Source: Neorhizobium galegae bv. officinalis (GTDB lineage Bacteria; Pseudomonadota; Alphaproteobacteria; Rhizobiales; Rhizobiaceae). From it: a DNA stretch of 64,000 bases. Position 1 is the first letter of the stretch, and each line of letters starts with the position of its first letter. Positions 1 to 9,418 of the stretch are shown here, piece by piece. The notes under the pieces are model-generated. The model ran no database searches. It was not told the DNA's origin and was given only the letters and a program-made list of their open reading frames with translations. The position numbers and the translations under genes were made by a program. The stretch covers positions 248,001 to 312,000 of the forward strand of contig CCRI01000003.1 in assembly GCA_000985875.1 (NCBI GenBank), written 5' to 3'.

Positions 1-160
1 CTTCTGGATTGCGGAGGGCAAGACCAGTGACGAGATCGCCGTGATCCTCGGCATATCCCGCAATACGATCAACAACTACATTACCAGCGTGATGCGTAAG
101 ACGGCAACCAAGACTCGCTCCGAGGCGATCGCCTACGCGGTTCGCAACAACTTAGTTTAG
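1..160 (+). CDS. visN: VisN C-terminus (partial), LuxR-type flagellar master regulator subunit
   Basis: Only the last 52 codons are in the window, entering in the frame that starts at base 2 and stopping with TAG at 158–160. The peptide is a LuxR/FixJ (GerE) helix-turn-helix: T-S-D-E-I-A then L-G-I-S-R-N-T-I-N-N-Y as recognition helix. In rhizobia VisN pairs with VisR as a heteromeric activator at the top of the flagellar hierarchy, switching on rem and so the class II and III genes. The next gene, starting 13 bases downstream, is a second LuxR-type protein matching VisR, which fixes the identity. fliF, which lies before visN in relatives, would be off the left edge. Confidence 0.85.
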   Translation, partial: FWIAEGKTSDEIAVILGISRNTINNYITSVMRKTATKTRSEAIAYAVRNNLV

Positions 161-173
161 GAAAATAATTTCA

Positions 174-920
174 ATGGGTTATTCGCGCAGCGGCACGGCA
201 GATGGACCTGGAAGCATCCAGTATCTGCGCCTCCAGCGCGCATCGAGTCGGTCGGACATCTTTCCGAAACTCGTCGCCATGCAGAAGAACCTGAAGGCGC
301 GGAATTTTGCGGTTTTCCGGATAGCCGGCGCCGGGCTGCCCAACAAGCGCAAGCTCGTATGCGAGCTCGAAAACTGGGGAGCCGGCGCGCTGGAGAGCAG
401 CAACCAGCTCGTCGGTGTTTATGGCGAGGCGCTGCTGGACCATATCGAGACGTCGCTTCTGCCGCTGATCTGGAACGGATCGGAGAATACCAGTTTTGCT
501 GATGCGGGCGAGTTTTCACCGTTGACGCATCGCCTGAATTCCGGCGTCGTTCCCTTTTCGGGGATCGCCTTTCCCGTACGCCTCGGCGCCCTCGGCAACG
601 GCTATGTTGCTTTCTTCGGTACATCGATGGATTTGGTGAGCGATGTCATCATCGACCAGCATGTCAGGAGCTGCCAGGTGGTCATGGACCTCCTGGCACT
701 CGACGAACGTCGCAGCGTCCCGGCGGAATCGCTGAGCGAACGGGAGATAGCCTGCCTTCAGCTGGCCGGCGACGGCCGCATCAGCGAAGAGATTGCCGAA
801 AAGCTTGGCCTCTCCGTCCACACCGTCAACGCCTATCTCGGCTCGGCCACCATCAAGCTCGATTCGGTCAACCGCATCCAGGCGATCGCCAAGGCGATCA
901 GGCTCGGTTATATCCACTGA
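174..920 (+). CDS. visR: VisR, LuxR-type activator of flagellar genes
   Basis: 248 aa. The N-terminal ~170 residues are a ligand-binding-like domain; the last ~65 form a GerE HTH beginning L-S-E-R-E-I-A-C-L-Q-L-A-G-D-G and continuing E-I-A-E-K-L-G-L-S-V-H-T-V-N-A-Y. The length matches rhizobial VisR. The ATG at 174 lies 13 bases after the visN stop, behind an AGGAAA-type ribosome site, so the two are surely co-transcribed and made together, as expected for a heteromer. The known role is activation of rem and thereby motility genes. No terminator is evident in the 45 bases before the convergent gene at 966–1400. Confidence 0.9.
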   Translation: MGYSRSGTADGPGSIQYLRLQRASSRSDIFPKLVAMQKNLKARNFAVFRIAGAGLPNKRKLVCELENWGAGALESSNQLVGVYGEALLDHIETSLLPLIWNGSENTSFADAGEFSPLTHRLNSGVVPFSGIAFPVRLGALGNGYVAFFGTSMDLVSDVIIDQHVRSCQVVMDLLALDERRSVPAESLSEREIACLQLAGDGRISEEIAEKLGLSVHTVNAYLGSATIKLDSVNRIQAIAKAIRLGYIH

Positions 921-965
921 ACCGGTCGGATAAGAACCCGTCTTCTAGACTTGGGGCAGGGCGGC

Positions 966-1400
966 TTACATCTGCGAGTTGCTGGTCTTCACGAATTTGG
1001 CTTCCTGGAGGCTTTTTGCCAGGAAGGCTGTGTTGTCGTGCGGATCCTCGAAGGGAGCCTGGAACGCAATGTGGTCGATCTCGAGGGCTGCCAGCTGGTC
1101 AGCCAGCGTCAGGCGCGCATAGACTGAAACACCGCGCGGCTTGATTTCGAGGTCGAGGACGACTTCCGGCTTACCGTTCCATTCGAGCTTGTAGTCGCCG
1201 CCGGCGCCGAAACTGACGGTCCCCGGATGGAAATAGAGCTCGGCTGCTGAAGACACGAGATCGGCAAGGCTGCCGTGGCACTCTAGGCGTAGAAGTGAGA
1301 TGAGGTCACCGGCATCGAGCAGGCGAAGTTCCGAAGCCACCGGGCTTATTGCTTGTGCGACGATTTCTTCCCGTTCGGTGGAGTAGGTGCATTTCTTCAT
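966..1400 (-). CDS. Conserved unknown protein at the end of the motA–flhB operon
   Basis: 144 aa, soluble, with no signal peptide or membrane segment and no catalytic motif that I recognise. It starts 5 bases after the flhB stop on the same strand, so it is the last gene of the motA-fliM-fliN-fliG-flhB unit. It contains a short acidic/hydrophobic alternating region with the phrase L-E-I-K-P-R-G-V-S-V-Y-A-R-L. A small conserved hypothetical occupies the same place downstream of flhB in S. meliloti, which supports a real, flagella-linked gene. Position suggests a C-ring or export accessory protein, but nothing in the sequence proves it. Confidence 0.7.
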   Translation of the reverse strand: MKKCTYSTEREEIVAQAISPVASELRLLDAGDLISLLRLECHGSLADLVSSAAELYFHPGTVSFGAGGDYKLEWNGKPEVVLDLEIKPRGVSVYARLTLADQLAALEIDHIAFQAPFEDPHDNTAFLAKSLQEAKFVKTSNSQM

Positions 1401-1405
1401 GACGC

Positions 1406-2485
1406 TCAGCGTGTCCGTTTTTTTTGCGACCGGGAAGCGTAGACCCGGTGCACGAGTTCTGCCACAGCCTTGTAGAAGACTGGCGGAATGACACTATCCG
1501 CCGAGACTTGCGCAAACATGGAGCGCGCCAGAGGCGGATCCTCGAAAATGGGGATATCGTTTTGCTCGGCAATCTCGCGAATCTTGAGGGCAATCAGGTC
1601 CTGGCCCTTGGCGACGACGACCGGTGCGTCGTTCTCCTCGCGCACGTAACGCAGCGCTACGGCAAAGTGAGTCGGGTTGGCGATCACGAGTGTGGCGCGC
1701 GGCACGTTGTTGATCATCCGCCGGCGGGCGCGGTCGCGCGCAACCGATTTCTGACGCTGCTTGACGATCGGGTCGCCCTGCGCCTGCTTGTATTCGTCCT
1801 TGACCTCCTGCTTGGTCATCTTGAGTTCGTTGTACCAGTGATAGCGCGTCCACAGGACGTCGACCACGGCAAGTATCCCCGCCGAGAGGACGACGACGAC
1901 CACCATTCGGCGGACGACTGCGTCCAGTTTGACGAGGATGACCTGCGGATCCGAGAACATCGCGTCCAGCGAGGAGAGATATTCGCCGCGCAATGCGAAA
2001 TACATGATCACGGCCACGATCAGAATCTTGAAGATCGACTTTCCGAACTCGACGAAACCCGGAACGCTGTAAATCCGCCCGAAGCCCTTGGAGGGTGAAA
2101 CGCGGGAAATCTGCGGCCGCACGCGCTCGAGGACCAGCGACGGCATGTTCTGCGCGAACGACGAGCCAAGCCCGAAAATGATGAAGAGCAGCATCACCGG
2201 AACGAGGAACGCCGCGATCGCCCAGCCGAGATGGACGCTCAGCGAAACGACGTCCGTCGAATTTTCGAGCCGCCACTGATCCGGCTGTTCGAAAAGGTCC
2301 TTCAGCGTCTCGGCCATTTTTGCGATGTTCGAGGGCAGGAAGAAGACGAGAAAGACATAGAATGCCAGGATGGAGGCAAAAAGCGGCACCTCTCGGGAGA
2401 CCGGGACGTTACCCTTGTCTGCCGCTTCCGACATTCGTTTGGCGGTCGGGTTTTCTGTTTTACTGTCTTTATCGTCGTCGGACAC
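1406..2485 (-). CDS. flhB: FlhB, flagellar type III export switch protein
   Basis: 359 aa inner-membrane export-gate protein. The cytoplasmic N-terminus carries the family phrase T-E-N-P-T-A-K-R; hydrophobic segments lie at about 31–52, 85–110, 150–165 and 193–212; the C-terminal cytoplasmic domain carries the self-cleavage motif N-P-T-H at 270–273. Cleavage between N and P changes export from rod/hook to filament substrates, together with the hook-length protein (MotD/FliK at 37560–39014). It lies 212 bases downstream of fliG on the same strand, a much larger gap than elsewhere in the operon, with a hairpin in it, so it may have some independent expression. Confidence 0.96.
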   Translation of the reverse strand: MSDDDKDSKTENPTAKRMSEAADKGNVPVSREVPLFASILAFYVFLVFFLPSNIAKMAETLKDLFEQPDQWRLENSTDVVSLSVHLGWAIAAFLVPVMLLFIIFGLGSSFAQNMPSLVLERVRPQISRVSPSKGFGRIYSVPGFVEFGKSIFKILIVAVIMYFALRGEYLSSLDAMFSDPQVILVKLDAVVRRMVVVVVLSAGILAVVDVLWTRYHWYNELKMTKQEVKDEYKQAQGDPIVKQRQKSVARDRARRRMINNVPRATLVIANPTHFAVALRYVREENDAPVVVAKGQDLIALKIREIAEQNDIPIFEDPPLARSMFAQVSADSVIPPVFYKAVAELVHRVYASRSQKKRTR

Positions 2486-2647
2486 GGCTTTGAACCAATC
2501 GGTCTTCCGGTTGCGAGGACGTGGCTCAAACGAATCGGCCGCCGCCGCCCGCGATGTTACCGCATCGCCTGCTAGCCGCTAATCGAGTCGAGAAAAAGAC
2601 TGTGGGTGGCCGGAAAATATCAGTCAAAGGCTGCTCGAAACGAAAAC

Positions 2648-2669
2648 GGAGCGGGAAATTTCCCGCTCC
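2648..2669. terminator. Perfect 22-base palindrome between fliG and flhB (possible attenuator)
   Basis: GGAGCGGGAAA directly abuts its reverse complement TTTCCCGCTCC. Read on the minus strand it follows the fliG stop by about 28 bases and is followed by GTTTTCG, a weak U-run. It could act as a partial terminator that lowers flhB relative to the C-ring genes, or as an mRNA-stabilising hairpin. Function is inferred. Confidence 0.45.
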
Positions 2670-2697
2670 GCTTCCTTGTGGCGCTTCAATCGGAAGG

Positions 2698-3750
2698 TCA
2701 GGCGGCTTCGGCCGGCTTGTCGCCTTCCTTCTTTTCTTCCTTGAGCATGATCTGGCCCGAATTGGCGAGCCGGATCGCCTCCTGTGCGATCGCGCGACGG
2801 GCAATCGCCACTTCGCGCGGATTGAGGTTCATGTTCTGAACCGCGAGATCGCTTTCGATCATGCGGCGTTGGCGCGGGCTGATGGCCGCGAGAACACATT
2901 CCTTGATCTCGTTGGTCGCACCGCGCAGCGCCATCGTGAGAATGTCCCCTGCGACGTCGTTGAGCAGCATGACGCGGCTGCGCTGCGGCATGTAGAGCAG
3001 GTCTTCGAAGAGGAAGATCTTCGGACGCACCTTGTTGACGGAGTCTTTGCTGATCGTCTCGAGGGAGCTGAGCAGGGTGTCGACCTGGCTCTTGTCGAGC
3101 TCGTTCATCAGTTCGGCAACCTTGTTCGAGCCGCTCGAGTTGCGTTCGGCTTCGATTGCCGCGATCAGTTCCATCACCCGGTTCTCGATGATCTGCGCGG
3201 CCTTGGGGCTGACTTCCTTCATGTTGACGGCCCGGTTCATGATATCGGCGCGGCGGCTGTCGGGAAGCTGGAGAAGGACCTTGGCGCCGAACATCGATGG
3301 CATCTGCGAAAGAATGTAGGCAACCGTCTGCGGATGTTCGCGCGACAGGAATTTGCCCACGAATGCCGGATCGGCATCCTGCAGGCGGTCCCAGATATTG
3401 GCCTGGTAATCGTCGAACGCGGCGCGGCGGCCGAGCAGCCCGTCGACTTCTTCCGGTGTCAGGCCCGCTTCGAGAATGCCCTCGATCGCCGCGGCATTGT
3501 CCATGAGACCGGTGCCCTCGGTGAACAGGTCCTCAAACTCGTTGACGAGTTCGAGGAGTTCGTCCGGGGGGATGGCGCGCAGGCTCTGAGCACAGGCAAT
3601 AATATTCTGCAGCTCGGCCTGGGTGAAATACTTGAGAAGCTTGCCAGCGACGCCCTTGCCCATAGCCAGGAGCACTGCCGCGGCCTTTTCGGCCTTGGAC
3701 AACGGTTTCGTAGAGAGGGCGCTGCCACCGAAATCCTCAAAGTCCATCAT
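2698..3750 (-). CDS. fliG: FliG, flagellar motor switch (C-ring) protein
   Basis: 350 aa from the ATG at 3750. I chose this start because GAGAAGGAAG sits just upstream and the next upstream option (3771) is a TTG with no clear ribosome site. FliG couples the stator to the rotor and, with FliM and FliN, sets rotation. Family features: the middle-domain E-H-P-Q-T-V-A motif, and a C-terminal torque domain with charged residues around D-D-V-A-G-D-I and I-S-P-R-Q-R-R-M-I-E. The residue-1 region M-M-D-F-E-D-F-G is typical for rhizobia. It is 28 bases downstream of fliN in the same operon. Confidence 0.96.
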   Translation of the reverse strand: MMDFEDFGGSALSTKPLSKAEKAAAVLLAMGKGVAGKLLKYFTQAELQNIIACAQSLRAIPPDELLELVNEFEDLFTEGTGLMDNAAAIEGILEAGLTPEEVDGLLGRRAAFDDYQANIWDRLQDADPAFVGKFLSREHPQTVAYILSQMPSMFGAKVLLQLPDSRRADIMNRAVNMKEVSPKAAQIIENRVMELIAAIEAERNSSGSNKVAELMNELDKSQVDTLLSSLETISKDSVNKVRPKIFLFEDLLYMPQRSRVMLLNDVAGDILTMALRGATNEIKECVLAAISPRQRRMIESDLAVQNMNLNPREVAIARRAIAQEAIRLANSGQIMLKEEKKEGDKPAEAA

Positions 3751-3778
3751 GGTCTTCCTTCTCTGTCCCAAACAGGGA

Positions 3779-4375
3779 TCAGGTTCTTCTCGTGCTCAGT
3801 ACTTCCGTCAGTCGCACACCGAAACGCGTGTCGTCATTTTCCAGCACGGTGATTTCGCCCTTGCCGATGCGGCGTCCGTTGACCACGATTTCAACCGGCT
3901 CGCCGATCTTCTTGTCGAGTGCGATCGTCGCACCCTCCTCGAGGGTCATCAGGCCCGACACCTGCATACGGCTGGTGCCGAGCACGATCTCGACGTCGAT
4001 CGGGATATCCATGATCAGGTCGAGATTGGCGTTGAGCGCGCTGCCCGGTTCCTGGTAGGCGGCGCTGCTGGATGTGGAGCTGCCAAAATCGTTGCCGCCG
4101 AAGCTTTTTGCACCGCCAAGACCCGAGGCGCCGCCACCGAAGCTGCTGCCGAACGTATCAGCCTGTGCTTCGAAGCCGCCGCCGAAGGACGGAGCGTCGG
4201 CCGAAAAATCGGAGGTTGCGGACGATCCGAAATCGGCATCGAAATCAGGTGCGCCGCCATCGGCATCCGTCTTCAAGACGCCGCGCAAATCGTCGATGGC
4301 CTGATCCAGATCGGCATCATTGCCGAGCGGCATCAGCGAGTCGTCGTCGGTGAGAGGTGTCTTCTTCGTAGCCAT
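3779..4375 (-). CDS. fliN: FliN, flagellar C-ring protein
   Basis: 198 aa. The last ~80 residues are the SpoA/FliN domain ([15 protein letters not shown] onwards to G-V-R-L-T-E-V-L), which builds the bottom of the C-ring and binds the export apparatus. The N-terminal ~110 residues are a low-complexity Gly/Ser/Phe/Ala-rich linker with repeated S-F-G-G / F-G-S patches, longer than in enterobacterial FliN (~137 aa) but seen in rhizobial homologues. The ATG at 4375 has AGGAAT upstream. It lies between fliM and fliG, the standard C-ring gene order here. Confidence 0.95.
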   Translation of the reverse strand: MATKKTPLTDDDSLMPLGNDADLDQAIDDLRGVLKTDADGGAPDFDADFGSSATSDFSADAPSFGGGFEAQADTFGSSFGGGASGLGGAKSFGGNDFGSSTSSSAAYQEPGSALNANLDLIMDIPIDVEIVLGTSRMQVSGLMTLEEGATIALDKKIGEPVEIVVNGRRIGKGEITVLENDDTRFGVRLTEVLSTRRT

Positions 4376-4449
4376 GCGGTGATTATTCCTGTTGAAACTT
4401 GCGTCAGCCTGCCTTGGCGAAAAAAACCAGTGACAGGCCGGCCGCGGGT

Positions 4450-5406
4450 CTAGCCTATCAGGTGTTGGAGAATCTCGTCGTCCGTGCTGATGTTATCCTT
4501 TACGCGGACTGTATACCGCTCGCCGGACCGCCCGAATTCGCACGAATACATATCCCGGCCGTTTGCACTGACCTGAACCTGGACATCGCGCTTGTCCTGG
4601 AAGGCGATCACGTCGCCGGCTGCGAGCCGCGAGATCGTACCGAGCGTCAGCTTCTGCAGGCGGATGCGGGCTTCGAGGGTGACGTGCGAGCGGCGGACCT
4701 GGTCGTTCATCCGGTCCGTCCATTCCTGCTTGGCCTTGGAAGCCTGAGCCTTCGCCTTCGGCGCGGTGACCTTGGTCTTCAGGAAAGCACGTTGGGGGAT
4801 GACCAGAGCGAATTCGGAGATCACCGAACCGAGCTCGAACGCCATGCGGATGGAGACGCCGAATTCCGGGCGAGACAGATCGTCCGGCTTGGGGCGGTCT
4901 TCGGCGTTATGAGGCCGTTCAAGGCTTGCTTCGAAGCCTCCCTGGGCGTTGACACCCGATCGCAGCACATTGGCAATCCGCTCGAAGACCATCACGGCGA
5001 GGTCGAGTTCGATATCCGAAAGCGGGCGTTCGATCGGCTGTATGATCGTCTCGAGCGCGGAGCCCAGCATCAGCTCCATGAGCGCAATCACGAAACTGTT
5101 GCCGCAACCGAGCACGAAGTTCGGCGACCAGTTGCGCAGGGATCCGTCGGAAAGGGCAAACCCATCGCCGAGATCGGTAATGAGATCGGTCATCAGGCCG
5201 GACGTGCAGCTCACATAGGAGACGCCGATCCGGATGCCGGTTTCGCTGTGAAAGACGTCCGGCAGGAATTCCGCGTAGAGTTGCGCGAATTCGCTGCTGA
5301 TCTTCTCGACGGTCTTCTTGTCGCCGAGGCCTCCGGTCAGTTTTGCCAGGAGCGCCAGGTCCATGCCCGACGCCGGTGATTGGTTTGCTTGGTTCGACGT
5401 CATCAT
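4450..5406 (-). CDS. fliM: FliM, flagellar motor switch protein (CheY-binding)
   Basis: 318 aa. The middle domain is CheC-like and the C-terminus is a FliN/SpoA-like domain (about 235–318, with [11 protein letters not shown] and [10 protein letters not shown]). FliM receives the CheY-P signal; rhizobia use it to change speed rather than to reverse. The start codon overlaps the motA stop by 4 bases (ATGA), so translation is probably coupled. The N-terminus does not show an obvious classical L-S-Q-x-E-I-D-A-L-L CheY-binding peptide, which is usual for this rather divergent rhizobial branch. Confidence 0.94.
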   Translation of the reverse strand: MMTSNQANQSPASGMDLALLAKLTGGLGDKKTVEKISSEFAQLYAEFLPDVFHSETGIRIGVSYVSCTSGLMTDLITDLGDGFALSDGSLRNWSPNFVLGCGNSFVIALMELMLGSALETIIQPIERPLSDIELDLAVMVFERIANVLRSGVNAQGGFEASLERPHNAEDRPKPDDLSRPEFGVSIRMAFELGSVISEFALVIPQRAFLKTKVTAPKAKAQASKAKQEWTDRMNDQVRRSHVTLEARIRLQKLTLGTISRLAAGDVIAFQDKRDVQVQVSANGRDMYSCEFGRSGERYTVRVKDNISTDDEILQHLIG

Positions 5407-6272
5407 GCCGCCTTTTCTCCACCAGGATTCATCATTTCCTGCTCGACCGAGTCGATCGAGGGCCGTTCTTTGTTGGAAATCGTCTTGCGTCCGTATTCGA
5501 GCGCGACCTGCGGCACGGAGCCGTTCATGTAGGCAAGCAGGGTCTGCTTGACGATGATGTAGAGGCGATGCTGCTTGGTGCGGACGATCTTGATCTGGGA
5601 GGTCAGCGGGTTGCAGACCGAATAGGACAGGAAGATACCGAGCATGGTGCCGACGAGAGCCGCACCGATGAGGCCGCCCAAGACTTCCGGCGATTCGTTG
5701 ATCTTGCCCATCGCCTTGATAACCCCGAGAACGGCGGCGACGATACCGATGGCCGGAAAGGAATCTCCCATCGCGGTGATCGCGTGATAGGGCTTCATCT
5801 TGTCGGCGAACATGGTGTTGATTTCTTCATCCATCAGGGCCTCGATCTCGTGGGAGCGGGCATTGCCGATGATGATGAGGCGCACGTAGTCGCAGATGAA
5901 GGCGGTCAGTTCCTTGTTCTTCAGGACCGTCGGAGCGGTCTGGAAGATCGGCGATTCCTCCGGATTGTCGATATGCGCTTCGATTTCGTTGCGCGACTTG
6001 GTTCTGAGGTCGCGCATCAGCGAATAAAGCACGCCGAGAATGTCGAGATAGTTGCGTTCTTTCGGGACGGCGTTCTTGAATGCCTCTCCGAGCGCCTTGC
6101 CGCTATCCTTCACGACCTTCATCGGGTTGGCCATGATGAAGCCACCGAGACCGGCGCCACCGATAATCAGAAGCTCATAGGGCTGGATGAGGACGTCGAT
6201 GTGGCCACCCATGGCCATGAAGCCACCGAGAATACAGCCAACGGTGATGACAAAGCCGATAATAATATTCAT
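5403..6272 (-). CDS. motA: MotA, stator proton-channel protein
   Basis: 289 aa from the ATG at 6272 ([10 protein letters not shown]). Four membrane segments lie near 2–22, 32–50, 170–190 and 200–220. Pro-containing segments around [15 protein letters not shown] and the cytoplasmic charged loop fit the stator family. MotA with MotB (34967–36289) forms the proton channel. A reading frame continues 37 codons upstream, but the added peptide is not MotA-like, and AGG is correctly placed before 6272. It is the first gene of the minus-strand C-ring operon and is transcribed divergently from the gene at 6473. Confidence 0.95.
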   Translation of the reverse strand: MNIIIGFVITVGCILGGFMAMGGHIDVLIQPYELLIIGGAGLGGFIMANPMKVVKDSGKALGEAFKNAVPKERNYLDILGVLYSLMRDLRTKSRNEIEAHIDNPEESPIFQTAPTVLKNKELTAFICDYVRLIIIGNARSHEIEALMDEEINTMFADKMKPYHAITAMGDSFPAIGIVAAVLGVIKAMGKINESPEVLGGLIGAALVGTMLGIFLSYSVCNPLTSQIKIVRTKQHRLYIIVKQTLLAYMNGSVPQVALEYGRKTISNKERPSIDSVEQEMMNPGGEKAA

Positions 6273-6472
6273 CGCGTACCTGTGCCCGATCGTTTTCGTT
6301 TGTCTTGGGGATAAGGCGTCTGGCTTGCGTGAGGCTGGCTGTGGAGACGCCAATGAAGGCAGGTCCGGAACAGCTTCGCACAAGTCTTCGAGCCTAGTTC
6401 TGCCGACGATCGGACCGGATTGCCCGCTCCGCAGCGACGTCCGCCGCTTCCGCGGACTTAGGTAGAGCTACC
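6273..6472. promoter_or_regulatory. Divergent promoter region between motA operon and flgF–fliL operon
   Basis: 200 bases with no credible gene between two divergent long operons, so it must carry promoters in both directions. In relatives these class II operons are switched on by Rem. I could not pick out a convincing -35/-10 pair or a strong dyad by eye. Confidence 0.5.
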
Positions 6473-7252
6473 GTGATCACGACCTATACCAGCTACGCAA
6501 TGATCAGCCGCGACATGTCGAAGTCGCTGGAACGCGTCGCCGAAAAGCCGGAAGTTGCGCGCGAGAGCGAATATTACCTCTCCAAGATCGGCAGTATCAA
6601 AACCATCGACGATTTCATGGCCGATACGCGCATCTATAACTACGCGCTGAAGGCTCACGGTCTCGAAGACATGGCTTATGCCAAGGCCTTCATCCGCAAG
6701 GTCCTGACCGAGGGTACCGACAACAAGGCGGATTTTGCCAACCAGCTCTCCGACAGTCGCTATGCGCAGCTCGCCGAATCCTTGAATTTTGCCGCCTTCG
6801 GCACCACCGCCACCTCCTTCGACAAGGCCCAGAAGGGCGTCGTCGACAAGTTCCAGCGCCAGACGCTGGAAGAGGATGCGGGCGTCGAGAACATGGGCGT
6901 CCGGCTGGCGCTCTATTTCGAGCGCACCGCCCCGACGATCAAATCCGGCATGGAAGTTCTTGCCGACGACGCGCTTTCGGAAGTCATGCGCACCGCGCTT
7001 GGCATGTCGGCCGAGATGATCGGCGCCGACCTCGACCGCCAGGCCAAATACATCGAAGACACGGTCAAGATCGCGGATTTCCAGGATCCGGCCAAGGTCA
7101 ACAAGTTTCTCGAGCGGTTCACGGCGATGTGGGAGATCAGCAATCCCAGCGAGAGCTACGATCCGCTCGCCGTCTTCAATTCCCCATCCTCGAGCGGAAT
7201 TTCCACGGATCTTCTGATCTCGATCAATAACCTGAAACTCGGAGGCAAATGA
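6473..7252 (+). CDS. DUF1217-type flagellar cluster protein (unknown function)
   Basis: 259 aa, GTG start at 6473 with GGTAG just upstream. All-helical, with no signal peptide and no membrane segment. The sequence has the pattern of the rhizobial/Rhodobacterales DUF1217 family: an N-terminal T-S-Y-x-M-I-S-R-D-M then repeated short helices with F-x-D-x-x-x-Y-x-Y-A-L-K-A-x-G-L. The end touches flgF (one base between TGA and ATG), with GGAGG inside its last codons serving flgF, so the two are coupled. Its constant place before flgF suggests a rod-assembly or export-related role, unproven. Confidence 0.75.
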   Translation: MITTYTSYAMISRDMSKSLERVAEKPEVARESEYYLSKIGSIKTIDDFMADTRIYNYALKAHGLEDMAYAKAFIRKVLTEGTDNKADFANQLSDSRYAQLAESLNFAAFGTTATSFDKAQKGVVDKFQRQTLEEDAGVENMGVRLALYFERTAPTIKSGMEVLADDALSEVMRTALGMSAEMIGADLDRQAKYIEDTVKIADFQDPAKVNKFLERFTAMWEISNPSESYDPLAVFNSPSSSGISTDLLISINNLKLGGK

Positions 7253-7253
7253 T

Positions 7254-7991
7254 ATGCAGTCCGGACTTTACGTCGGCATCTCTTCCCAGATCGCGCTCGA
7301 GCGCCGCTTGAACACGATCGCCGACAATATGGCCAACATGAACACCGTCGGCTTCCGTTCCACGGAGGTCAAGTTCGACGAGGTCTTGAGCAAGACCCAG
7401 AACGATATCGGTGCGAAGGTCGCGTTCGTCACCCAGGGCAACGACTATCTGTCGACCCGTACCGGCGAAATGCAGCGCACGGGCAACCCGCTGGACTTCG
7501 CGATCAAGGGCAATGCCTGGTTCGCGATCGACACACCCGCCGGCCAGGTGCTGACCCGCGACGGCCGTTTCACGATGGACGAGCTCGGCCAGCTCCGTTC
7601 GATCCGCGGTTATGCGGTTCTCGATGCCGGTGGTGCCCCGATCCAGCTCAACCGCGACGGCGGCCCTCCGACCGTCGGCTCCGACGGCATCATCCGGCAG
7701 AACGAGCAGCCCGTCGCCAGCCTCGGCCTGTTCACGGCCGACGTCACGAAGGGCTTCGTCCGCCACGACAACTCCGGCGTGATCACCGTCGATACGCCGC
7801 AGCCGGTGCTCGAGGGCATCGATAACTCCGTCGTTCAGGGTTACCTCGAAGGGGCGAACGTCAACGGCATCCGCGAAATGACCCAGCTGATCCAGGTCAA
7901 CCGCGCTTTCGAAAGCATCTCGTCGCTGATGCGCGATAGCGAGACCTCGCTGGACGATGCGATCAAGACACTCGGCGGCTCCAACGCCTAA
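7254..7991 (+). CDS. flgF: FlgF, proximal rod protein
   Basis: 245 aa. Begins with the axial-protein pattern (G-L-Y-V-G-I-S-S-Q-I-A-L-E then L-N-T-I-A-D-N-M-A-N-M-N-T-V-G-F-R) and ends with the conserved C-terminal helix containing N-V-N-G-I-R-E-M-T-Q-L-I. The central segment F-A-I-K-G-N-A-W-F and G-R-F-T-M-D-E-L-G-Q-L are FlgE/F/G signatures. It is exported by the type III system without a signal peptide to build the rod. It separates from FlgG (11202–11990) by its shorter length and its position, which in rhizobia is next to fliI. Confidence 0.92.
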   Translation: MQSGLYVGISSQIALERRLNTIADNMANMNTVGFRSTEVKFDEVLSKTQNDIGAKVAFVTQGNDYLSTRTGEMQRTGNPLDFAIKGNAWFAIDTPAGQVLTRDGRFTMDELGQLRSIRGYAVLDAGGAPIQLNRDGGPPTVGSDGIIRQNEQPVASLGLFTADVTKGFVRHDNSGVITVDTPQPVLEGIDNSVVQGYLEGANVNGIREMTQLIQVNRAFESISSLMRDSETSLDDAIKTLGGSNA

Positions 7992-8013
7992 ACGATAGGA
8001 AAGAGGGCCCACC

Positions 8014-9411
8014 ATGATGGAAGCGGCTATCCTCGATGCAGTCAACGGCGGCAAGCTTGCCCAGCTTGCCGGCCTTTCGGCACGTTATTCCGACCCGGCC
8101 TTCTCGGTCGCCCACGGTGGTCATGTCAGGACCATCGCTGCAGGACATTATACCGTCGCGGGCTTGTCGAAACACGTGCGGCTTGGCGAATTCGTCGCCC
8201 ATCGCAGCGCGACCGGCATCCATCTCGGCGAAGTGGTCCGCGTCGAGCCGGACATTATCTACGTCTGCCCCATCGAGCCCGGCGAGCCGATCGGCATCGG
8301 CGATACGGTGATCCGCAAGGGCGCCTTTCGTGTCGCGCCGGACAATAGCTGGTGTGGACGCACGATCAATTCGCTCGGAGAGCCGATCGACGGCAAGGGT
8401 CCGGTCGGGCGCGGTCTTCATCCGCGTTCGATCGCCAATACCGCGCCGCCGTCGATGACACGCAGCCGCGTCGAAAAGGGTTTCAGGACCGGGGTTCGGG
8501 CAATCGACATCTTCTCGCCGCTCTGCCTCGGCCAGCGTCTCGGCATTTTCGCCGGCTCGGGCGTCGGCAAGTCGACGCTTCTCTCGATGCTCGCCAGAGC
8601 CGATTCCTTCGACAAGGTGGTGATCGCACTGGTCGGCGAGCGCGGCCGCGAAGTGCGCGAATTCATCGAGGATACGCTCGGCGAGCACATGTCGAAATCG
8701 ATCGCCGTCGTAGCGACCAGCGACGAAAGCCCGATGCTGCGCAAGATGGCGCCGCTGGTGGCGATCACCATCGCCGAACATTTCCGCGATCAGGGCGACA
8801 ACGTCCTGTTCATCGCCGACAGCGTCACCCGTTTTGCCCATGCGATTCGCGAGGTCGCCGTTGCGGCAGGCGAGCCGCCGATCGCCCGCGGTTATCCGGC
8901 GTCGGTCTTCACCGAGCTGCCGCGCCTGCTTGAACGCGCCGGCCCGGGCGTCGAGGGAACGGGTACGATCACCGCGATCATCTCCATCCTTGTCGATGGC
9001 GACAACCACAACGACCCGATCGCCGACTCGACCCGCGGCATTCTCGACGGTCACATCGTTCTCGAGCGTTCGCTTGCCGAGGAAGGCCGTTACCCGCCGA
9101 TCAACCCGCTCTCCTCGATCTCGCGTCTTGCCCGAAAGGCCTGGACCGAGGATCAGGAAAAGCTGGTGTCGCGCCTGAAATCGCTGGTGCACCGCTACGA
9201 GGAGACGCGGGACCTGCGCCTGATCGGCGGTTACCGCGCCGGCAGCGATCCGGATCTCGACATGGCGATCAAGCAGGTGCCGGTCATCTATGAAGTCTTG
9301 AAGCAGACGCCGGGGGAAAAGCCGACGCTCGACGCTTACGCGGACCTGGCCAATGCCCTGCGGGCGGCGGCAGGGCAGGGCAATCCGCAGTCGGCCATAG
9401 CAAGAAGGTGA
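8014..9411 (+). CDS. fliI: FliI, flagellum-specific export ATPase
   Basis: 465 aa, ATG at 8014 with AGGAAAGAGGG upstream (a second in-frame ATG follows directly). Walker A G-S-G-V-G-K-S-T at 181–188; the Walker B region is N-V-L-F-I-A-D-S-V-T-R-F; the ATPase/F1-beta signature is P-I-A-R-G-Y-P-A-S-V-F. FliI is the hexameric ATPase that unfolds and delivers substrates to the FlhA/FlhB gate. Its usual regulators FliH and FliJ are not adjacent; candidates lie at 34329–34970 and 49228–49629. Confidence 0.97.
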   Translation: MMEAAILDAVNGGKLAQLAGLSARYSDPAFSVAHGGHVRTIAAGHYTVAGLSKHVRLGEFVAHRSATGIHLGEVVRVEPDIIYVCPIEPGEPIGIGDTVIRKGAFRVAPDNSWCGRTINSLGEPIDGKGPVGRGLHPRSIANTAPPSMTRSRVEKGFRTGVRAIDIFSPLCLGQRLGIFAGSGVGKSTLLSMLARADSFDKVVIALVGERGREVREFIEDTLGEHMSKSIAVVATSDESPMLRKMAPLVAITIAEHFRDQGDNVLFIADSVTRFAHAIREVAVAAGEPPIARGYPASVFTELPRLLERAGPGVEGTGTITAIISILVDGDNHNDPIADSTRGILDGHIVLERSLAEEGRYPPINPLSSISRLARKAWTEDQEKLVSRLKSLVHRYEETRDLRLIGGYRAGSDPDLDMAIKQVPVIYEVLKQTPGEKPTLDAYADLANALRAAAGQGNPQSAIARR

Positions 9412-9418
9412 TTATTCG

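Noticed and set aside
2521..3852. 443-codon plus-strand frame across fliG
   Set aside because: Antisense shadow of fliG; peptide has no domain and no ribosome site.
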